From Streptomyces exfoliatus (GTDB taxonomy: Bacteria; Actinomycetota; Actinomycetes; Streptomycetales; Streptomycetaceae), in contig NZ_JNZP01000012.1 of assembly GCF_000725545.1 (NCBI RefSeq), positions 62,001 through 126,000 of the forward strand: DNA of 64,000 nt, given 5' to 3'. The notes beneath the pieces are model-generated. The model did no database searches. It saw only the letters and a list, made by a program, of their open reading frames with translations, and was not told where the DNA came from. Of this stretch, positions 40,320-51,592 are shown piece after piece. The position numbers and the translations under genes were made by a program. Position 1 is the first letter of the stretch. Each line of letters begins with the position of its first letter.

Positions 40320-40362
40320 GGGGGACGCCCGGTGCAGGCTTCGGCCTGCCGGGCGTCTCCCC
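40320..40362 (+). terminator. cUUCGg-tetraloop terminator after katG
   Basis: GCAGGC-TTCG-GCCTGC (40334-40349) is extended by GACGCCCG / CGGGCGTC and GGGG / CCCC with small bulges. The closing C-UUCG-G tetraloop is exceptionally stable in RNA. It starts 11 bp after the katG stop. Confidence 0.85.
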
Positions 40363-40469
40363 GCCCGTGGGGGCATCCGCACGTAGACTACGAATGCGCG
40401 CGTGGACCACGAACGCGTGCGCGCGCCCGCTCCAGACGTCGTCCACGGGAGGGCGGATCGGAGGTCGCC

Positions 40470-42752
40470 GTGACGCTTCCCGGGGGTCACTCAGGGGCGT
40501 ACACCGCCGGTACGGCGTCCGGCCTCGCCGGGCTCGCCGCGGAGAACAGACGCCTGCGGCAGGCCATGGCGCGCCACCACCTGATCGACCTGGCCACCGG
40601 GATGCTCTCCGCCCAGCTGCGGCAGTCCACGGCCGACGCGGCCGACCACCTGGCGGAACTCGCCCGCGCCACGGGCACCTCCCCCGAGGACCTCGCCGCC
40701 GACATCGTGAACGCCGTCGCCCTGCCCCGCGAGCCGCACCTCGCCCCCGTCGGCTCCCCGCCGCTCCCCGCCCGCCGGCTCCGCCGCACGGCCGCCGCCG
40801 CCGAGACGGCGGACAGCGTCGGCGAGGCGGCCCGTACGCTCCTGGAGGGCGGTCTCGTCCCCCTCGGCGCGGACAGCCTGTGGCTGTGGCGGCGCTCGGA
40901 TGCCGGGCACCTGAGGCTCGCCGGGTACGCCGGGGTCTCCGCGACGGAGGCGGCGGCCTGGCGCGGGATCCCTCCCGCGGCCCCGAACCCCATCCGTACC
41001 GTCCTCGCCGAGAACGCGCCCCTGTGGCTGGGATCGGGACCGGCCGACCCCGTCGAGCTGCCGGGGGCGTCCGCGGTCGCGGGCCGCGCACTGCTGCCGC
41101 TGCGGCGGCGGGGCGTGACGAGCGGCCTGGCCCTGGTCGGCTGGCCGGAGCCCACGGAGTTCGACACCCGGACGCGGCGGGCCGTCACCCGGCTGATGAC
41201 CGTGGCGAGCACGGTCCTCGACAACCCGGACTCGCCCGAGCCCGGACCCCCGGTCCTCGTGGACATGCTCGACGCCCTGACCCACCCGGCGGCACTCCTG
41301 CGGACCGACGCCGCCACCGGCGCGCCGGTGGTGGCGCATCTCAACGAGGAGGCCGTCGCCGCCATCGGCGGTCCCCTTCCCCTCGACAACCGGTCGCTGC
41401 CCCGTGCCTTCCCGCTGAGCCACCGGGAGCTGACCCGACTGGTGCGGAGGGCCCACCACTCCCGGCGTCCCCAGCACGCCCCCCGGCTGCCGGTGGCGGC
41501 CCATGCCGGGCCCGGAGAACCGCCCCCGCCGCTCCTGGACGTGCGGGTGCTGCCCGTCGGAGCGGACCTGTCCACCGTCTTCTGGCACACCACGGGCGAC
41601 CCGCGGCTCGCGATGGGCCGGGCGGTCGCGAGGCTGCAGACCGTCGCCACGTTCCAGGACAGCCTGGACGGGGGCGAGACGGTGTGGTCCGAGCAGGCGT
41701 ACGGGATCTTCGGGATGTCGCGGAACGACCCGCCGGTGCCGATCCTGGCGCTGCGCGGGCGGATCCACAGGGGGGACGGCGAGGCCCTCACCCGGCTGCT
41801 CACGACACTGACGGAACGCCGGGCCGGCGCCCAGACGGTGCTGAGGGTGCTGCTCCCCGACGGCTCGGTGCGCCATGTCCGGGTGGCGGCGGAGCCGCTG
41901 CTCGACGGCGAGACGGTCACCGGCTGCGTCGGGGTGTACCAGGACGTGTCGGCGAGCAGACGCACCGAACTCGCCCTGACGGCGACCTTCGACCACCTCA
42001 CCGCCGTCCGCGACCAGGCGGACGTGCGCCATCAGCTGGCCCTCCAGCTCCAGCAGGCGATCGTTCCCGAGGTCCCCGCCGTCCAGGAGCTGCCGGGCGG
42101 CCTCGTGGTGGCCGTCCGGTACCGGCCGGCGGCCGAGGAGTACCAGGTGGGCGGCGACTGGTACGACGTGCTGCCGCTGCCGAGCGGCAAGGTCCTGGTG
42201 GCGGTCGGTGACATCGCCGGGCACGGCATCGACTCCGTCACCGGCATGGTCGCCCTGCGGAACGCCCAGCGGGCGCTCGCGTTCACCGGTCAAGGCCCCG
42301 GGCAGCTCCTCGGCTGGCTCAACGAGGTCACGCTGCGGACGGGCGGCGGGAGCACCGCGACGGCGCTGTGCGCGCTGTACGACCCCGGGGACGGCGATCT
42401 CGTCTGGTCGAGCGCGGGGCACCTGCCGATGCTGCTGCTCAGGGACGGCCGGGCGACGCTGCTCGACCCGCCGCAGGACATCCTCCTGGGCGCCGTGCCC
42501 TCGTCCGCGTACCAGGAGCGCAGGACCGCGCTACGGCCCGGGGACACCCTGCTGCTGTACACGGACGGCCTGGTTGAGCGGCGTCACGACGGCCTGGGCT
42601 CGGGGCTCGGGCGGCTGGTCGCGGCGGCGGAGGACCTGGCCGCCGTGGAGAACCTGGAGCAGGTGGTGGACGGGCTGCTCGGCATGGTGACCGGTGACAC
42701 CGACGACGACACGAGCGTGGTGGCGGTACGGCTGCGGGACACGGGCGCGTGA
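40470..42752 (+). CDS. PP2C/SpoIIE-type phosphatase with ANTAR, GAF and PAS domains
   Basis: A 760-residue cytoplasmic signalling protein. Residues ~15-85 (AENRRLRQAMARHHLIDLATGML, then LAELARATGTSPEDLAADIV) resemble an ANTAR RNA-binding domain. Residues ~110-260 are GAF-like. A PAS domain lies at ~390-500 (FGMSRNDPPVPILALRGRIHRGDGEAL). The C-terminal SpoIIE/PP2C domain has the metal-binding Asp residues in GGDWYDVLPLPSGKVLVAVGDIAGHG and LLLYTDGLVERR. Such proteins usually dephosphorylate STAS anti-anti-sigma factors; one is encoded 3 kb away at 45940. GTG 40470 is preceded by GGAGG. The gene is convergent with the hybrid kinase gene. Confidence 0.88.
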   Translation: MTLPGGHSGAYTAGTASGLAGLAAENRRLRQAMARHHLIDLATGMLSAQLRQSTADAADHLAELARATGTSPEDLAADIVNAVALPREPHLAPVGSPPLPARRLRRTAAAAETADSVGEAARTLLEGGLVPLGADSLWLWRRSDAGHLRLAGYAGVSATEAAAWRGIPPAAPNPIRTVLAENAPLWLGSGPADPVELPGASAVAGRALLPLRRRGVTSGLALVGWPEPTEFDTRTRRAVTRLMTVASTVLDNPDSPEPGPPVLVDMLDALTHPAALLRTDAATGAPVVAHLNEEAVAAIGGPLPLDNRSLPRAFPLSHRELTRLVRRAHHSRRPQHAPRLPVAAHAGPGEPPPPLLDVRVLPVGADLSTVFWHTTGDPRLAMGRAVARLQTVATFQDSLDGGETVWSEQAYGIFGMSRNDPPVPILALRGRIHRGDGEALTRLLTTLTERRAGAQTVLRVLLPDGSVRHVRVAAEPLLDGETVTGCVGVYQDVSASRRTELALTATFDHLTAVRDQADVRHQLALQLQQAIVPEVPAVQELPGGLVVAVRYRPAAEEYQVGGDWYDVLPLPSGKVLVAVGDIAGHGIDSVTGMVALRNAQRALAFTGQGPGQLLGWLNEVTLRTGGGSTATALCALYDPGDGDLVWSSAGHLPMLLLRDGRATLLDPPQDILLGAVPSSAYQERRTALRPGDTLLLYTDGLVERRHDGLGSGLGRLVAAAEDLAAVENLEQVVDGLLGMVTGDTDDDTSVVAVRLRDTGA

Positions 42753-42767
42753 GCGAGGGGACCGCCG

Positions 42768-45794
<3,027 letters not shown>

Positions 45795-45939
45795 GGATGA
45801 CCTCGCGTACGGGGCTGTGCGCGCCGGGGCCGGTAACCGGCATGCCGCCGCCTCCGGTCGTACCCCACGAGTCCACTCTAGGACCGGACCGGACGGTGGT
45901 CCTCCGGAAATCCGCGTCCTGGGGCCGAGTGGACGGGTC

Positions 45940-46365
45940 CTAGTCGTCCGCCGCGAGGGCCTCCGCGGCGTCCCCGTACACGCGGAAGACCGTCCGGGCC
46001 CCGGTGATCTCCAGCATCCGGTCCACCGAGGGCCTCAGCCCCGCGAGGTCGAGCCGCCCTCCGTGCTCCAGCATCCGCTGCCGGGCCCTGAGCAGCAGGT
46101 TGAGGCCGGTCGAGTCGCAGAACCGCAGGCCCGCGCAGTCGACGACCACGCGGTCGGCGCCGGTGTTCCCTTCCAGGGCGTCGCGCAGGGGTGCCGCCGT
46201 TCCGTAGTCGAGTTCTCCCTGGAGGAGGAGGACGACCGTGCCCGCGGGGGTGCCCGGCCGGACGAGGACGACGAGCGGATCGGCCACCTCCGGGTCGGTC
46301 ACGCGAGGTGCGGCCGAGGCGGTACTCTCCGGGGCGAAATACGCCCTTCCGTTGTCACCCTGCAT
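45940..46365 (-). CDS. STAS-domain anti-sigma factor antagonist
   Basis: A 141-residue single-domain STAS protein after an N-terminal tail of ~30 residues. VVVDCAGLRFCDSTGLNLLL contains the conserved Asp-Ser, the Ser being the usual kinase/phosphatase target. Such proteins, when unphosphorylated, bind an anti-sigma factor and free a stress sigma factor. AAGGAGGT in front of the ATG is a near-perfect ribosome binding site, so high expression is likely. The PP2C phosphatase at 40470 is a plausible partner; no anti-sigma kinase or sigma gene is adjacent. Confidence 0.9.
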   Translation of the reverse strand: MQGDNGRAYFAPESTASAAPRVTDPEVADPLVVLVRPGTPAGTVVLLLQGELDYGTAAPLRDALEGNTGADRVVVDCAGLRFCDSTGLNLLLRARQRMLEHGGRLDLAGLRPSVDRMLEITGARTVFRVYGDAAEALAADD

Positions 46366-46387
46366 GGGTCACGTACCTCCTTACGCC

Positions 46388-46975
46388 TCACAGATGCCCC
46401 GGGTCCACGGGGGGCATCGGACGGGCCGGAGGAGCGGGCGTGCCGTCGGACGGCGGCATGGGAGGAGTGTCCGCCGCCTCCGTGGTGCCGGTGGTGTCCA
46501 TGCCCTCCGGGGTGCCCTCCGCGTCGGCGGGCCGCAGCCGGCCGCGCCAGGCGCCGGTCGCCCTGTCACGCTCCTCGATGAACTCCTTGAACCGGAGCAG
46601 GTCGCTGCCGACGCGGCTGTCGACCATGCCCACGGCCGCCGCCGCCTTCTCGGCGATGCCCTCCGGCTCGAGTTCCATCGCCAGCGTCACCTCGGTGTGC
46701 GCCTCGTCGAGGCGCTGGAAGGTCACGACACCCTTCTGCTTCACGTCTCCGCCGACGGTGCGCCAGGAGATCCGCTCGTCGGGGAGCTGGTCGACGATCT
46801 CGGTGTCGAACTCGCGGGTCACGCCGGCGACGCGCGTCCGCCAGTGGCAGTGCCGGTCGTCGAGCTGCCGGACCTCCTCCACACCGCCCATGAAACGGGG
46901 GAACTCCTCGAACTGCGTCCACTGGTCGTAGACCTCGCGCAGGGGCGCGTCCACCCTGATCGTGTCGTGCACCAT
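46388..46975 (-). CDS. SRPBCC (START-fold cyclase/dehydrase-like) protein
   Basis: A 195-residue protein. Residues ~1-145 form the SRPBCC lipid- or ligand-binding fold (IRVDAPLREVYDQWTQFEEFPRFM, TRVAGVTREFDTEIVDQLPDERISW, HTEVTLAMELEPEG). The C-terminal ~50 residues are a Pro/Thr-rich tail. Similar small polyketide-cyclase-like proteins occur beside stress-response genes in Streptomyces, and no specific reaction can be assigned. I chose ATG 46975 because GGGAG lies 9 bp upstream; ATG 46984 is too close to that site. It is 22 bp upstream of the STAS gene and probably co-transcribed. Confidence 0.82.
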   Translation of the reverse strand: MVHDTIRVDAPLREVYDQWTQFEEFPRFMGGVEEVRQLDDRHCHWRTRVAGVTREFDTEIVDQLPDERISWRTVGGDVKQKGVVTFQRLDEAHTEVTLAMELEPEGIAEKAAAAVGMVDSRVGSDLLRFKEFIEERDRATGAWRGRLRPADAEGTPEGMDTTGTTEAADTPPMPPSDGTPAPPARPMPPVDPGHL

Positions 46976-47064
46976 CGCGGTCATCTCCCTCGATCGCCGG
47001 GATATCGGACCGCTGCGCGGCTACCCGGACGGGGCACCTCCTAATCCCGCCTCGCGGCCTCGCC

Positions 47065-47409
47065 TCAGCGGTCGGGCGTTCTGCGGGAGTCGGCCATGCG
47101 TTTCGACCAGCGGACGACGAGTCGCAGCAGTATGACGAGCGTCAGCACCCAGGTGGCGGCGAAGGCCCAGATGAGCGGCGGCGCCTCGGTGGCCACGGCA
47201 AGCACCAGCAGGGTGAGGCTGAGCGCGCCGAGAACGGCGACGCCGAGGGCGGTCATCCGGCGGCGGGCGGCGGAGGCCGGGCGGCGGGCCAGTCGGGGTC
47301 CGCGCCGCATCGTGCGCAGCCGGTGGGCGAGGGGCTCGTCCTGGTCGAGTTGCTCCTCGATCTCCGCCAGGATGCGTCGCTCTCGTTCCGAGAGCCGTGC
47401 CTCTTCCAT
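47065..47409 (-). CDS. DUF3040 membrane protein
   Basis: A 114-residue protein with the DUF3040 hallmark LSERERRILAEIEEQLDQDEPLAHRL at the N-terminus, which is cytoplasmic and acidic. Two TM helices follow (MTALGVAVLGALSLTLLVLAV and LIWAFAATWVLTLVILLRLVV), then a short basic tail. It is a common actinobacterial family of unknown function. The start at 47409 has GGAGGTG. It lies just downstream (on this strand) of a degraded thiamine-diphosphate enzyme gene. Confidence 0.87.
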   Translation of the reverse strand: MEEARLSERERRILAEIEEQLDQDEPLAHRLRTMRRGPRLARRPASAARRRMTALGVAVLGALSLTLLVLAVATEAPPLIWAFAATWVLTLVILLRLVVRWSKRMADSRRTPDR

Positions 47410-47477
47410 CGCGGACACCTCCCGCCGTTCCCCGAGCGGCTCCTGTCCTGTCCCGCGGCTGCCCCGGAGGATCCGGT

Positions 47478-47948
47478 TCAACCGCTCCCGCCCGCGCCCC
47501 GTCCTGTCACCGGCAGCCGGGACCGCGCGGGAGCGGCTGCAGTGGCGGGGTCGGTGCGGAAGTCCAGGACCCCGGGTCCGTCCGCCGCCAGCGCCTCGCG
47601 CCAGGCGCTCTCGGAGTAGGGGCAGGGACGTTGGGGAGCTGTTCGGGGACGGTCACGGTCTCCTGGTAGGCACTCGCCACGTCCTTGAACAGCGTGCGCG
47701 GGTCGACCTCCTGCCGGTAGGAGCCGCCCATGGCGCTGCGAGCGGTCTGGCCGACGATCGCCACGACGGGGACATGGTCCAGTTGGGCGTCGTACAGCCC
47801 GTTGACGAGGTGGGCGGCGCCGGGGCCCGAGGTCGCGACGCAGACGCCGACGTGTCCGGACAACTTGGCGTGGCCGACGGCTTCGCACGCTGACGCCCCA
47901 GGCCCTGAGCCGGTCGAGCAGGTGGTCGCCGACGGTCGCCTCCGTCAT
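47478..47948 (-). pseudogene. remnant of a thiamine-diphosphate-dependent (pyruvate oxidase/acetolactate synthase-like) enzyme
   Basis: Three pieces of one TPP enzyme occur in order in different frames within 470 bp instead of ~1.8 kb. The start is TVGDHLLDRLRAWGV in frame with ATG 47948. After a shift and a gap of ~45 codons comes KLSGHVGVCVATSGPGAAHL, continuing to QEVDPRTLFKDVASAYQETV (the TPP N-terminal domain). After a second, large deletion comes the C-terminal end WREALAADGPGVLDFRTDP. The Fe/cofactor-binding middle and the TPP-binding C-terminal domain are missing, so no active enzyme can be made. The ATG overlaps the stop of the uracil-DNA glycosylase gene (ATGA), showing that the two once formed a coupled operon. 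Confidence 0.82.
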
Positions 47949-48721
47949 GACCGGTCGCCTCCGTTCGTCGACAGGGACCCGGCCGCGGTGCGGAGGTCGG
48001 CGACGAGGCCCTCGTACGCGGCCTTCCTGTCCGTGGCGCGCAGGACCGCGGAGGGGTGCACGGTCGCGAGCACCCGTGGTCCGTCCTCGGCGTCGGGCAT
48101 CGGCCTGGGCACTCCGCGGTCGGTGCCCACGCGGAAGGACGGACCGAACAGGGAGCGGCCGGCCGTCGCCCCGAGGACGATCACCAACTCGGGCGTGACG
48201 AGTCGCAGTTCGGCCATCAGCCAGGGCCGGCACGCGAGGGTCTCGCGCAGGCTGGGGGCTTTGTGGATGCGCCGCTTCCGGCTCTCGTCGCGGGTGAACT
48301 TGAAGTGCTTGACCGCGTTGGTGACGTACAGGCCGTCCTCGTCGATCCCCGCGTCCCGCAGGGCCCGGGAGAGCAGTCGTCCGGCGGGCCCGACGAAGGG
48401 CACGCCCTCGCGGTCCTCCTGTTCGCCGGGCTGCTCGCCGACCAGCATCACGCGCGCGTCCGTGCCGCCCTGCCCGAAGACCGTTCCGGTCGCGTCCCGG
48501 TAGAGCGGACAGCCCTGGCAGCCCGCAGCGGCCCGCCGGTGCGCGGGGAGGCCACCGCGCACGGGCAGATAGGGCGTGGCGTCGTACGGTCGCGCGTCGG
48601 ACGGGTCCGTATCGGTCCGACGCGCGACCGTACGACGCCACGCCGTATCCGTCCGCGTCGCGGCGGGCGTCGTCGTACCGGACGCCCCGGAAGCCGGTCG
48701 GCGTGCGCTGCTGCCTGGCAC
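47945..48721 (-). CDS. udgX: UdgX-family uracil-DNA glycosylase-like protein
   Basis: About 258 residues. From residue ~50 it follows UdgX: YDATPYLPVRGGLPAHRR, CQGCPLYRDATGTVFGQG (Fe-S cysteines), MLVGEQPGEQEDREGVPFVG (motif A), the diagnostic loop KRRIHKAPS near residue 148, and VLATVHPSAVLRA (motif B). UdgX binds uracil in DNA and becomes covalently linked through the loop His. The GTG at 48721 is preceded by GGAGG at 6 bp. The first ~50 residues are unlike the family because a 30-bp inverted repeat (48573-48644) lies in this part. A shorter start at the GTG inside PYLPVRGG is possible but has no ribosome binding site. It overlaps a TPP-enzyme remnant downstream and follows a P450 remnant upstream. 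Confidence 0.83.
   Translation of the reverse strand: MPGSSARRPASGASGTTTPAATRTDTAWRRTVARRTDTDPSDARPYDATPYLPVRGGLPAHRRAAAGCQGCPLYRDATGTVFGQGGTDARVMLVGEQPGEQEDREGVPFVGPAGRLLSRALRDAGIDEDGLYVTNAVKHFKFTRDESRKRRIHKAPSLRETLACRPWLMAELRLVTPELVIVLGATAGRSLFGPSFRVGTDRGVPRPMPDAEDGPRVLATVHPSAVLRATDRKAAYEGLVADLRTAAGSLSTNGGDRS
48573..48644. repeat. perfect 30-bp inverted repeat with 12-nt loop inside the udgX 5' region
   Basis: The left arm 48573-48602 and right arm 48615-48644 are exact reverse complements (arm begins GGCGTGGCGTCGTACGG). The loop is GGGTCCGTATCG. The arm nearer the udgX body encodes the family-like DARPYDAT, and the other arm reads as its inverted copy, suggesting a fold-back duplication. 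The mRNA would form a very stable hairpin ~75-150 nt after the GTG start. Confidence 0.92.
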
Positions 48722-48810
48722 CCTGTGCCTCCCCGGCAGGGGTGTGTCGTTCTCGTCTCTCCCACCCGCTGCCCGCCGGCCAGGCGCCCAATCGCGGCGG
48801 CCGTACGCGG

Positions 48811-49102
48811 TCACCCCGCGTGTCCCCCACCGGTCCGGGGCACGCGGAAGGCGTGCGAGCCGTCCAGGGTGTGGACGGCGCCGCGACCGAAGAGGGTGTC
48901 CAGGACGAAGCCGGGCAGGGCCCCGGTCCTGCGGACGTGCCGCTCCTCGTGGAAGAAGTCCACGTCCCGGGGCCCGTGCAGGATCCGTACCGGCCGGCGC
49001 CGAGCAGACGTGCTCGCACCGGGCCCCGTCGTGGCGGCGGCGCAGGTCGGGAAGCCACGTGTTGCCCTTCAGGAGGAGTGCGGCTGTGCTGTCGGGGGTC
49101 AC
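48811..49102 (-). pseudogene. remnant of a CYP152-like (peroxygenase-type) cytochrome P450
   Basis: Only the N-terminal ~90 codons remain, split by frameshifts. GTG 49102 starts VTPDSTAALLLKGNTWLPDL, then a shift gives RARLLG, and a second shift gives RPVRILHGPRDVDFFHEERH followed by VRRTGALPGFVLDTLFGRGA and VHTLDGSHAFRVPR, ending at TGA 48813-48811. This is the N-terminus of fatty-acid-hydroxylating P450s of the CYP152 group. The heme-binding Cys region and everything after the first ~90 residues are absent, so it cannot be functional. The family assignment rests on my memory of these N-termini. Confidence 0.72.
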
Positions 49103-49263
49103 GTGGGAACCGCCCTCGTGGGAGGGGACGGGCGCGGAGCGTCTGCCCGGGAACGTCGTGACCCGTCGCGCGCGTTCTTCCCCGCGTACGGGGTAGCGGC
49201 AGGTCCCCGCCCTTCGCCGAACAGCGGCGGCATCCGTGGCGGCATGCGTGAGGAGGAAACTCC

Positions 49264-50058
49264 ATGAACCTCGTCGAAGGGCGCCACGCGGGTGCCCGCA
49301 CGACGCCGGCCGGCCCGCTCCCCGCACGGTTCACGGGGCTCGCGGCGAGTACGGGAGGCGGCGCACCGGACCGGTCCGAAGGCCCCGACGCCGCGCGTTC
49401 GCCCCACACGCCGAGCACTCCGAGCGCCCCGGACAACCCGGGCACGGCGGACGATCCCCCGGCACAGGACCTGCCCCTCGACCACACCCAGGCCATTCTG
49501 GAGGTCACCAAGAAGATCGCCGGCATCCTGAAGTCGTCGGACTGCCCGTTCGCCCTGGTCGGCAGCGTCGCGGCGTACGCCTACGGGATCCCGGTCCGGC
49601 TCCAGCACGACACCGACTTCGCGGTCCGGCGCGAGGACGCCGACACCGTCGTGGGGCTACTTCGTGACCACGGGATCGAGATCGTCGATCCCCCGGAGGA
49701 CTGGCTGGTGAAGGCCCGCCGGGGCGGGGAACACATCGACCTGATCTTCGCCCTCGCGGGCCGGCCGGTCACCTCCGAGCTGCTCGAACGGGCGTGGACC
49801 CTGCCCGTGGACTCGGTGCACATGCCGGTCATCGACCCGACCGACCTCATGGTCGGGCGGCTCGCGGCGCTGTCCGAGCACCACTGCGACTACGGGAAGC
49901 TCCTGCCGGTCGCCCGTGGACTGCGCGAGCGCGTCGCCTGGGACCGGGTACGCGAGGAGACCGGGGACGGGCCGATGGCCGCCGCCTTCCTGTACCTGCT
50001 CGAACTGCTCGATGTGATTCGCCCTCGCGAGGACTCCGGGGGCGAACCGTCGGATTGA
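49264..50058 (+). CDS. nucleotidyltransferase-fold protein
   Basis: A 264-residue protein. The first ~75 residues are a Pro/Ala/Thr-rich, probably disordered extension. The rest is a nucleotidyltransferase fold: ALVGSVAAYAYG near 98-109 is the GS motif, and Asp116 and Asp118 in QHDTDFAV are the metal-binding acids. IDLIFALAGRP and VIDPTDLMVGRLAALSEHHCDYGKLL follow. This resembles the minimal-nucleotidyltransferase/DUF6036-like groups, some of which are toxins or antitoxins of AbiE/MNT systems, but no HEPN or AbiEi partner is adjacent. A good GAGGAGG precedes the ATG. The substrate is unknown. Confidence 0.75.
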   Translation: MNLVEGRHAGARTTPAGPLPARFTGLAASTGGGAPDRSEGPDAARSPHTPSTPSAPDNPGTADDPPAQDLPLDHTQAILEVTKKIAGILKSSDCPFALVGSVAAYAYGIPVRLQHDTDFAVRREDADTVVGLLRDHGIEIVDPPEDWLVKARRGGEHIDLIFALAGRPVTSELLERAWTLPVDSVHMPVIDPTDLMVGRLAALSEHHCDYGKLLPVARGLRERVAWDRVREETGDGPMAAAFLYLLELLDVIRPREDSGGEPSD

Positions 50059-50104
50059 GCGCGCGTGCTCCGGGCAGTCGACCACGGCGACGAAGGGAGC
50101 CCTC

Positions 50105-50467
50105 ATGATCATCATCGGACTTCTCCTGCTCCTCGCCGCCGGAGCCTTCACCGGTCTGCTGATCGCCGACAACATCTCCGGTGGCCCGAGGTACGACGCC
50201 ACGGTCCTCGACAACACCGTGGCGACGGTGAACCCCCTGGGGGCCTTCCTCGCCGGCATCGGCATCGCGCTGGTCCTCGGCCTGGCCCTGGCACTGATCC
50301 TCGCCGGCACGGCCCGCCGCCGGCGCGCGGGCGTACGAGGTCGGCGCACGGCCTACCGCCGGCCGGAGGCACCGCCGCGCGAGGACGCCCATGCCGAGCC
50401 GGCATCGGGCGACGGAGGGAGCCGGGGCCGGTTCCCCGACGACGGAAGGGATCCAGACAGGCGATGA
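50105..50467 (+). CDS. small two-helix membrane protein
   Basis: A 120-residue protein with two TM helices (IIIGLLLLLAAGAFTGLLIA and GAFLAGIGIALVLGLALALILA), separated by a short loop DNISGGPRYDATVLDN, and a long basic then acidic hydrophilic tail (ARRRRAGVRGRR...). Similar small proteins are common beside stress genes in Streptomyces, and the function is unknown. GGGAG precedes the ATG. The TGA overlaps the ATG of the LigD-polymerase gene, so the two are coupled. Confidence 0.75.
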   Translation: MIIIGLLLLLAAGAFTGLLIADNISGGPRYDATVLDNTVATVNPLGAFLAGIGIALVLGLALALILAGTARRRRAGVRGRRTAYRRPEAPPREDAHAEPASGDGGSRGRFPDDGRDPDRR

Positions 50468-51372
50468 CGACGACGGAGACCTTCGAAGCGAGCGGACGGA
50501 CCGTGGTGGTCAAACGGGCCGACAAGGAGATCTTCCCCGGCGACGGCATCACGAAGAAGGATCTGGCCGAGCACTACCGCAGGGTCGCCCGGCGCATGTT
50601 GCCCCACCTCCGGGGTCGTCCGCTGATGCTCGAACGGCATCCGGACGGGGTCGGCGGCGGTCGCTTCATGCAGAAGGACACGCCCGACCACTTCCCGGAG
50701 TGGATCCACCGCGCCGAACTGCCCAAGGAGGGCGGCACCGTCACTTATCCGGTCTGCGACGACCTGGCCACGTTGCTCTACCTCGCCGACCAGGCGTGCG
50801 TCACCCCGCACCGGTGGCTCTCCAGGGCCGACCGGCCGGACCGTCCCGACCGGCTGGTCTTCGACCTCGACCCACCGGGGGACGACTTCGACCAGGTCAG
50901 GGAGGCGGCGGCACTCGTGCACGAGCTGCTCGACGAGCTGGAGCTCCCGACCGTCCTGATGACGACGGGCTCCCGCGGTCTGCACGTCATGGTCGCCCTC
51001 GACCGCCGCGCCGACTTCGACGAGGTCCGCGCGTTCGCCCGCGACGTCGCCGGGCTCCTCGCCGACCGGCACCCCGACCGGCTCACCACGGCGGCACGCA
51101 AGCAGGCTCGCGGAGACCGCCTGTACCTCGACGTCCAGCGCAACGGCTACGGCCAGACCGCCGTCGCCCCCTACGCGGTACGCGCCCTGCCCGGCGCCCC
51201 CGTCGCCACCCCCGTGAGCTGGGAAGAACTGGACGATCCACGCCTCACCGCCCGCCGCTGGACCCTCGCCACGATCGGTGACCGCCTCACGGAGGGCGAC
51301 CCCTGGCGGGAGGTGCCCCGCCGTGGCCGCTCCCTCACCGCCGCACGCCGCAGGCTCGCGAAGCTGACCTAG
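50464..51372 (+). CDS. ligD: LigD-type polymerase (primase-fold) domain protein
   Basis: A 302-residue stand-alone POL domain of the archaeo-eukaryotic primase type, as found in LigD for non-homologous end joining. The catalytic Asp134-Leu-Asp136 lies in VFDLDPPGDD. TTGSRGLHVMVAL holds the conserved SxGxH-like motif, and KQARGDRLYLDVQRNGYGQT carries a third acid and the nucleotide-binding basic residues. FMQKDTPDHFPEWI is the typical N-terminal motif. The ligase and phosphoesterase domains are absent, as is usual in actinobacteria with split LigD. It fills or primes broken DNA ends. No ku or ligase gene is adjacent. Confidence 0.9.
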   Translation: MTTTETFEASGRTVVVKRADKEIFPGDGITKKDLAEHYRRVARRMLPHLRGRPLMLERHPDGVGGGRFMQKDTPDHFPEWIHRAELPKEGGTVTYPVCDDLATLLYLADQACVTPHRWLSRADRPDRPDRLVFDLDPPGDDFDQVREAAALVHELLDELELPTVLMTTGSRGLHVMVALDRRADFDEVRAFARDVAGLLADRHPDRLTTAARKQARGDRLYLDVQRNGYGQTAVAPYAVRALPGAPVATPVSWEELDDPRLTARRWTLATIGDRLTEGDPWREVPRRGRSLTAARRRLAKLT

Positions 51373-51592
51373 TGCCTCTCGTTCGGAGCATGCCGGGCGG
51401 GGCGGGCGCGCCGGGGCAGGTGGGCGGGGCCCGCCCGTACGGGAGCCCGTGAGGCGGTCCGGATCTTCGTGGCTTCCGCCAGTGCGACGGCCCGCCCCCG
51501 TGCGGCGAGACTGCCCGTCAGAAACCGCACCCCGCACCGGAGATGGGGCCATGACCGGGGTCATGACGCGGTACACGGGAGGGGCACCAGCG

